Translations under genes and position numbers: made by a program
Shown here: piece by piece, positions 59,901-64,000 of the stretch
Layout: each line of letters starts with the position of its first letter
Numbering within the stretch: the first letter of the stretch is position 1
Source: Dinoroseobacter sp965279125
GTDB lineage: Bacteria > Pseudomonadota > Alphaproteobacteria > Rhodobacterales > Rhodobacteraceae
Assembly: GCA_965279125.1 (NCBI GenBank)
Contig: CBDIHL010000045.1
Span: 62,001 to 126,000 of the forward strand
DNA length: 64,000 bases
Reading direction: 5' to 3'
The notes under the pieces: generated by a model
Told to the model about the DNA's origin: nothing
The model's database searches: none
What the model saw: only the letters and a program-made list of their open reading frames with translations

Positions 59901-60600
59901 TGTGGTGGTCATGGCGATCATTCCGTTTGGCCTTGTGGGCACCATCTACGGCCATTTCATGTGGGATGTGCCGCTGAGTATGTTCTCGGTGGTGGGCATC
60001 ATCGGGATGACCGGGATTATCATCAACGACTCGATTGTTCTGGTCACGACCGTGGACGAGTATTCCAAGGACAGAGGGCTGGTGCCTGCGATCATCGACG
60101 CTGCCTCAGATCGTTTCCGGCCTGTGTTGTTAACCACGTTGACGACCGTGCTGGGCCTCGCGCCGTTGCTGTTCGAGACCTCGCAACAGGCGCAATTCCT
60201 GCGGCCCACGGTGGTCACGCTGGTTTACGGTTTGGCGTTCGGCATGGTCCTCGTGCTGCTCTTGGTGCCTGCATTGCTGGCCATCGGGCAGGATTTCCAG
60301 CGCCAAGGCGCAGCCCTTCGCCGCGCCTTGAAGGTGCCGAGCCGGGCCAAGGGCATGGGCGGGACGATCACTGGCGTTGCGCTCGTGCTCGGGGCGCTGT
60401 TCGCAGCGACGCTCGGGGTAACGGCGGTCACCGGCGCGTTGCCGGAGGTGCTCGCAGGCCTTGTCCCAGCGCTGGCCACGTCGAACCCGATGGGGGCCGC
60501 GACGTTGATCTTCATCGCAGGCAGTGCGGCATTGATCGTTGCCGCGTGGATCGTGCTGGCGGGCGCCCTGATGCTGTCGAAGAGGCGGGCGGCGTCCTAG
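56989..60600 (+). CDS. RND-family efflux permease with two extra helix pairs
   Basis: A 1203-residue RND transporter, about 150 residues longer than the AcrB norm. The proton-relay aspartates are in GIVVDDAIVVGEH (Asp398-399, helix 4), while helix 10 has GIIINDSIVLV in place of the usual lysine motif. Two additions account for the length: a predicted hairpin of membrane helices between residues ~500 and 555, and a C-terminal pair between ~1123 and 1195. The substrate is unknown. The gene follows the adaptor by 3 bp, and its end overlaps the TlpA-like gene by 4 bp. Confidence 0.9.
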   Translation: MLGRAGGLISYFTRHGTAANLVLVLLIAAGAASIPNMRAQFFPDVIIDNVTVSVRWDGAGAEDVDAAIVQILQPALLTVEGVESSTATAREGQASIRLEFDPGWDMARAADDVQSTVDQITNLPSEADTPNVRRGAWRDRVTDVVITGPVGVDQLARFTDEFVARLFLEGVTRATIRGIADPRIVIEVTSGALVEHDVTLAEIAAAVGAEAESDPAGDVTGANARVRTGIAKRSPEELSLVVLRSNPDGSTLTVGDVASLRSEGIDRQRAYFVGDNPAISIRVDRTDQGDAISMQRQVEEVAAEVQSGLPEGVSIDLIRTRSELITGRLNILLDNALVGLMLVVGLLFLFLNARTAFWVAAGIPVALMGAIALMFAAGLTINMISLFALIITLGIVVDDAIVVGEHADFRARQLKEKPVEAAENAAKRMAMPVFSATLTTIIAFWGLTMIEGRFGDLIADIPFTVIVVLIASLIECFIILPNHMAHALKERESDAFSRARVAMAAVPILLIAGGLASLGYHGLVGLDGLTDPTLIITALSGMAAVAGVFLILPRARKLRVLWAMSRQGFDLPSHVVNKGLDWFRRVIFRPLMAGVIAARYPVFAGIFVILASQITLFIQGDVTWRFFNSPEQGSVSGNFAMLPGATRDDTLEVMRSIQATTEELGAKYEAEHGVNPLVYVLAEVGGGTGRALAIADTKTPDQLGSIAIELIDADLRPYSSREFVAALQEAAGSHPMLEAFSFRSWGSGPGGDALDVQITGAEAEVLKAAAEALKTRMAQFGEVSALEDDLAYDKEELVLDLTPQGAALGFTIDGIGRVLRDRLNGIEAASFPSGVRSATIQVELPSGELTADFLDRTQMRSPSGVYVALADIVTVTSRTGFSTIRRENGLHVVSVTGDISEDNAARAQEIMEQTRDVILPELESQFGVTTRLSGLAEQENDFLTDALLGFGLCLLGIFLVLAWIFSSWTRPVVVMAIIPFGLVGTIYGHFMWDVPLSMFSVVGIIGMTGIIINDSIVLVTTVDEYSKDRGLVPAIIDAASDRFRPVLLTTLTTVLGLAPLLFETSQQAQFLRPTVVTLVYGLAFGMVLVLLLVPALLAIGQDFQRQGAALRRALKVPSRAKGMGGTITGVALVLGALFAATLGVTAVTGALPEVLAGLVPALATSNPMGAATLIFIAGSAALIVAAWIVLAGALMLSKRRAAS

Positions 60601-61193
60601 GAATCGTCTTGCGTGATCGCCGCGATGATCGCCTGCGCACTGTCGGTGTCCCAATAGGCATCGCCGCGCAGGCGGGCGATCTCCATGCCGTCGGGGTCCA
60701 GAATCACCGTGATTGGCAGGCCCGCGACGCCCATCTCGGCAGACAGGCTCATGTTCGGATCGCGGTATTTCGGCAGGCCCTCGATGCCTTCCTCGGCAAA
60801 GAAGCGGTCGATGGCCTCAGGCGCATTGCGGCCCGACGCGACGGTCACGACGCGAAAGTCCTCGTCGCCCATCAAGGCCTGCAAATTCGCCAGCGAGGGC
60901 ATTTCCTTGCGGCATGGCGCGCACCAGGTGGCCCAGAAGTTCAGCACCACATGATCGCCCTCCAGATCGGCCAGCGTCATCTGGCTGCCATCCTCGTCCA
61001 GAAAGGCAGCATCCGAGGTCGCTTTGGGCACCGAATGGAACATCAGTTTGCGCATCTGGTCTTCGCGCAGGGCCTCGACCGCACTCCAATCCAGCGCGAC
61101 CGCCTCAGGGGTGGTGTCACGCCCAGAGGCCCAGTATAACCCAGCCGCGACAATCCCGAGGCCCAAGGCCGCAACGCCAATCCATTTGGTCAT
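60597..61193 (-). CDS. TlpA-like thiol:disulfide oxidoreductase
   Basis: A 198-residue membrane-anchored thioredoxin: an N-terminal helix (residues 4-22), then the TlpA fold with the active site WATWCAPCRKEMP and the cis-proline GLPITVILDPDG. It faces the periplasm and reduces disulfides, for example in cytochrome c or cytochrome oxidase (CuA) assembly. I chose the ATG at 61193; the longer frame would run into argH. It could work with the DsbD-N-like protein at 34.9 kb, a possibility only. Confidence 0.92.
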   Translation of the reverse strand: MTKWIGVAALGLGIVAAGLYWASGRDTTPEAVALDWSAVEALREDQMRKLMFHSVPKATSDAAFLDEDGSQMTLADLEGDHVVLNFWATWCAPCRKEMPSLANLQALMGDEDFRVVTVASGRNAPEAIDRFFAEEGIEGLPKYRDPNMSLSAEMGVAGLPITVILDPDGMEIARLRGDAYWDTDSAQAIIAAITQDDS

Positions 61194-61223
61194 CCGAATT
61201 CTTCCTCTTTCCGAAAGGCTTCC

Positions 61224-62627
61224 ATGTCTGACGCCCCCGATACTGCCCAAGCCAACACCATGTGGGGTGGCCGTTTTGCTGCCGGTCCCGACGCGATCAT
61301 GGAAGCAATTAACGCCTCCATCGGGTTTGACCAGCGCCTTGCGCGCCAAGACATCGAGGGCTCTCGTGCCCATGCGTCGATGCTCGCCCAGCAAGGTATC
61401 CTTACCGATAAGGATGCCGAGGCGATCCGGGAAGGCCTTCTCACGGTGTTGTCAGAGATCGAGGGCGGAACATTTCAGTTCTCGACCGCGCTGGAAGACA
61501 TCCACATGAACGTCGAGGCGCGTTTGAAAGAGGTTGTCGGTGAGGCAGCTGGCCGTCTGCACACCGCCCGGTCGCGCAATGACCAAGTGGCAACCGACTT
61601 CCGGCTCTGGGTCCGCGACCAATGTGACGCCGCGATTGATGGGCTGGAGGCGTTGCAAAAAGCGCTGCTGGCCCAAGCCGAGGCGGGCGCGGAGTGGGTC
61701 ATGCCCGGCTTCACCCATCTGCAAACCGCACAGCCGGTCACATGGGGGCATCACATGATGGCCTATGTGGAGATGTTCGGGCGCGACCGCTCGCGTTTCG
61801 TCGATGCGCGCAAACGGATGAATGAGTCGCCTTTGGGGGCTGCTGCTTTGGCTGGAACCAGCTTCCCGATTGACCGGGAGATGACGGCGGCGGCTTTGGG
61901 TTTCGATCGCCCGATGGCAAACTCGCTCGACGCCGTGTCCGACCGTGATTTCGCGCTCGAGTTCCTTGCGGCCTCCACCATCTGCGCCATGCATCTGTCA
62001 CGCTTCGCCGAAGAGTTGGTGATTTGGTCCTCGGCGCAGTTCCGGTTCGTGGCCTTGTCGGATCGCTTCTCAACCGGCTCGTCGATCATGCCACAGAAGA
62101 AGAACCCCGACGCTGCCGAGCTGATCCGCGCCAAGATCGGGCGGATCCTTGGGGCGAATGTCGCACTGCTGACCGTGATGAAGGGCCTGCCGCTGGCCTA
62201 TTCGAAGGACATGCAGGAAGACAAAGAGCAGGTGTTTGACGCCGCCGATACCTTGATGCTGGCGCTCGCGGCGATGACGGGGATGGTCAGCGACATGACC
62301 GCGAACCGCGCGTCGCTTGAAGTGGCCGCCGCGTCTGGCTTTTCGACCGCCACGGATTTGGCCGACTGGTTGGTCCGCGAATTGGACATGCCGTTCCGCG
62401 ATGCGCATCACGTGACCGGAAGCCTCGTGGCGCTGGCCGAGGGGAAGGGCTGCGATCTACCGGACCTGAGCCTTGCAGACATGCAATCGGTTCACGAGGC
62501 AATCACCGAGGCCGTTTTTGGTGTCCTTGGCGTCCATAACTCCGTCGCCAGCCGCACGTCCTATGGCGGTACGGCCCCGGTGCAAGTGCGCGCGCAGATC
62601 GAGCGCTGGAAGGAGCATCTGGGATGA
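61224..62627 (+). CDS. argH: Argininosuccinate lyase
   Basis: A 467-residue lyase of the fumarase/aspartase superfamily: TMWGGRFAAGPDAIME at the start, LHTARSRNDQVATDFRLW, GFTHLQTAQPVTWGHH, and the signature GSSIMPQKKNPDAAELIR with the catalytic serine. It releases arginine and fumarate. It is followed without a gap by two small lipoprotein genes. The 30-bp divergent gap to tlpA must hold both promoters. Confidence 0.95.
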   Translation: MSDAPDTAQANTMWGGRFAAGPDAIMEAINASIGFDQRLARQDIEGSRAHASMLAQQGILTDKDAEAIREGLLTVLSEIEGGTFQFSTALEDIHMNVEARLKEVVGEAAGRLHTARSRNDQVATDFRLWVRDQCDAAIDGLEALQKALLAQAEAGAEWVMPGFTHLQTAQPVTWGHHMMAYVEMFGRDRSRFVDARKRMNESPLGAAALAGTSFPIDREMTAAALGFDRPMANSLDAVSDRDFALEFLAASTICAMHLSRFAEELVIWSSAQFRFVALSDRFSTGSSIMPQKKNPDAAELIRAKIGRILGANVALLTVMKGLPLAYSKDMQEDKEQVFDAADTLMLALAAMTGMVSDMTANRASLEVAAASGFSTATDLADWLVRELDMPFRDAHHVTGSLVALAEGKGCDLPDLSLADMQSVHEAITEAVFGVLGVHNSVASRTSYGGTAPVQVRAQIERWKEHLG

Positions 62628-62773
62628 TCCGTCTCGCCCTTGTGGCCGTTTTGATGCTGACCGCGTGCAGCGGCCCGCCGCGCCTGAGTGCAGATATCGA
62701 CGTGTCCGAGCAAACCGTGCGCCCACGCGCCAGCTTCAACCTCGGCGGCCTAGGAGTGAACCTGTCCCCATGA
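62624..62773 (+). CDS. Small lipoprotein (49 residues)
   Basis: A 49-residue frame whose ATG overlaps the argH stop (ATGA). The signal peptide ends in the lipobox LTACSG (Cys15), leaving a 35-residue mature lipoprotein ending LGGLGVNLSP. It is too short for an enzyme; its coupling to argH and to the next lipoprotein suggests a conserved small lipoprotein with a structural or chaperone role. No known family is recognised. Confidence 0.75.
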   Translation: MIRLALVAVLMLTACSGPPRLSADIDVSEQTVRPRASFNLGGLGVNLSP

Positions 62774-62886
62774 CCCGAATTCTCGCCTGTCTTTGCCTGA
62801 TCGCCGCGCTAACTGCCTGTGGTGTGGACGGCGCACCTATCGCGCCTGACCGCGACATTCCCACTGGCCTGTTTCGAGGTGAATAA
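62770..62886 (+). CDS. Small lipoprotein (38 residues), possible LptM-type
   Basis: A 38-residue frame in an ATGA overlap with the preceding lipoprotein. The lipobox is LTACG (Cys17), followed by only 21 residues. E. coli encodes the small lipoprotein LptM (YifL), which helps assemble the LptDE channel, directly upstream of dapF; a similar small lipoprotein beside a diaminopimelate-pathway gene (lysA here) may be a functional match. That link rests on location and size, not on a proven motif. Confidence 0.7.
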   Translation: MTRILACLCLIAALTACGVDGAPIAPDRDIPTGLFRGE

Positions 62887-63222
62887 ATGACACCCCTTCG
62901 CATACTCTATCTGTTGCTCGCTATCTGGGGCGTGATCCATCCGATGTATTACTTCCTCGGGTGGTTCTCGGAAAACGGCTGGTCGATCATGGCGATGGTC
63001 GATGCGTGGCACGTCAATGCCGCGACCTCGGGCCTTGTATGGGATCTGACGATTGCCGCTGTTGCCCTGACGGTGTTCATCATCGCGGAAACGGTGTCGC
63101 GCCGCGCGTGGCTTGGCCTGATCGCGATCCCCGCCACCTTCTGCATCGGGGTCAGCTGCGGTTTGCCGCTTTTACCTCTTCCTGCGGTCTGCGCCCTCAG
63201 CGCAGCGCAGTTGAGTATTTAG
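62887..63222 (+). CDS. DUF2834-family membrane protein
   Basis: A 111-residue protein with three transmembrane helices (residues ~5-27, 50-72, 78-100) and the DUF2834-type DAWHVNAATSGLVWDLTIAAVAL segment. The function is unknown. Its ATG directly follows the stop of the lipoprotein gene, so it belongs to the argH transcript. It ends 13 bp before lysA. Confidence 0.78.
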   Translation: MTPLRILYLLLAIWGVIHPMYYFLGWFSENGWSIMAMVDAWHVNAATSGLVWDLTIAAVALTVFIIAETVSRRAWLGLIAIPATFCIGVSCGLPLLPLPAVCALSAAQLSI

Positions 63223-63235
63223 AGCAAGAAAGAAC

Positions 63236-64000
63236 ATGGATCATTTCATCTACAAGGGCGGCGTGCTGCATGCCGAGGACGTGTCTGTGGCTGAGATTGC
63301 CGCGAGCGTCGGCTCTCCCTTCTACGTCTATTCCGCCGCCACCCTGACGCGCCATTTTCAGGTGTTTCAGGAAGCACTCGCCTGGACCGATCACACGATC
63401 TGCTTTGCGATGAAGTCCAACAGCAACCAAGCGGTTCTCAAGCTGCTGGGCGATCTGGGCGCGGGCATGGATGTGGTGTCTGGCGGTGAATATGCGCGCG
63501 CGAAAGCGGCAGGTGTTCCGGGCGAACGGATCGTGTTTTTCCGGCGTGGGCAAGACCCGTGACGAGATGCGCTTGGCCCTGACCGGGGGCGTGCGCCAGT
63601 TCAATGTCGAGAGGCGAGCCTGAGATGGAGGTGCTGTCGGAAGTGGCGGTGTCCTTGGGCCTCGTCGCGCCGATCACCGTGCGGGTGAACCCCGATGTGG
63701 ATGCGCGCACGCATGAGAAGATCTCTACGGGCAAGAAGGGCGACAAGTTTGGCATCCCGATTTCGCGCGCGTCCGAGGTGTACGCCCGCGCCGCCGCGTT
63801 GCCCGGCCTCAAGGTCGTCGGCATTGATGTGCATATCGGTAGCCAACTGACCGAGCTGGACCCGTTCGAGCAGGCCTACCTAAAGGTCGCCGACCTGACG
63901 CGCCAATTGCGCTCTGAGGGGCACGAAATCAGCCGCCTCGATCTGGGCGGGGGCTTGGGCATTCCCTATGCGCGCTCCAACGAGGCCCCGCCTTTGCCGA
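63236..64000 (+). pseudogene. lysA: Diaminopimelate decarboxylase, interrupted by three +1 shifts (3' end outside window)
   Basis: The translated pieces match LysA: FYVYSAATLTRHFQVFQEAL, CFAMKSNSNQAVLKLLGDLG with the PLP lysine, GMDVVSGGEYARA, then APITVRVNPDVDARTHEKISTG, VVGIDVHIGSQLTELDPFEQ and LDLGGGLGIPY. The frame breaks at about 63538 (one T too many in TTTTT), 63601 (one T too many in TTT) and 63614 (one G too many in GG); together they restore the original frame by 63626. Removing each base gives the expected family sequence. Three indels, each extending a homopolymer by one, within 80 bp suggest a local sequence error; a real broken gene is the alternative. LysA makes lysine from meso-diaminopimelate. 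Confidence 0.85.

Noticed and set aside
1..64000. Prophage, integron, insertion sequence, CRISPR array, tRNA or rRNA genes
   Set aside because: No transposase, integrase, phage structural gene, direct-repeat array or cloverleaf was seen; genes are housekeeping with uniform composition.

Overview
The window reads as chromosomal backbone DNA of an alphaproteobacterium, most likely Rhodobacteraceae (Roseobacter group); that placement is inferred from gene content. Supporting signs are high GC with many GTG starts and 4-bp ATGA/GTGA overlaps, a plant-type glutamate-cysteine ligase, a 44-residue aa3-oxidase subunit IV, phaA-phaB, glnK-amtB, small Rhodobacteraceae-type families (DUF6173, DUF6356, YdcH), and a pyrB operon carrying a pyrC homologue without catalytic residues. 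I saw no prophage, insertion sequence, CRISPR array, rRNA or tRNA. About 74 genes fill the window, and no gap reaches 300 bp once the small genes are counted.

Layout. 1-4 kb: split MnmC functions (tRNA wobble modification), an EamA transporter and a soluble lytic transglycosylase. 4-8 kb: dapA, smpB, a glycine-zipper mini-protein, sseA and an aromatic aminotransferase. 8-10 kb: glnK-amtB (ammonium). 10-15 kb: envelope genes (class A PBP, OmpA-like protein, coiled-coil membrane protein). 15-18.5 kb: ubiA, rsmE, gshA. 18.5-20 kb: small membrane proteins and a GbsR-type regulator with a clear operator. 20-25 kb: one seven-gene operon pyrB, bPH-like, Imm22-like, bPH, pyrC-like (inactive), plsY, DUF805. 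25-34.7 kb: uracil-DNA glycosylase, a YghU-type glutathione transferase, moaB, a lipoprotein, cox subunit IV, an Lrp regulator, an amidotransferase, an acyl-CoA dehydrogenase with an MBL hydrolase, tsaC, yqgE. 34.8-39.4 kb: a DsbD-N-like protein, tag, an EAL phosphodiesterase and the PHB genes phaA-phaB. 39.4-42.2 kb: a compact regulatory island, two tandem ~40-residue paralogues, a LysR regulator, YdcH and a TrmN6-like methylase. 42.2-50 kb: ispB, ispE, a TPR protein, ETF:ubiquinone oxidoreductase, soxR with a divergent VOC gene, greA. 50-54.4 kb: molybdenum-cofactor operon fdhD-mobA-mobB-moeA, with moeA fused to another domain. 54.4-61 kb: azlCD, an RND efflux pair, a TlpA-like thioredoxin. 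61-64 kb: argH, two tiny lipoproteins, a DUF2834 protein and lysA, which is interrupted by three +1 shifts.

No large new system stands out. The observations most worth following are small: the tandem mini-proteins with a strongly synonymous substitution pattern, the all-ligands-lost PyrC homologue inside a tightly coupled operon with bPH/Imm22-like proteins, a near-canonical SoxR box driving a VOC gene, a hairpin that hides the sseA ribosome-binding site, a nested inverted-repeat element running from stop codon to stop codon at 50.2 kb, and a palindrome/CtrA-like island between two terminators at 39.4-39.55 kb.
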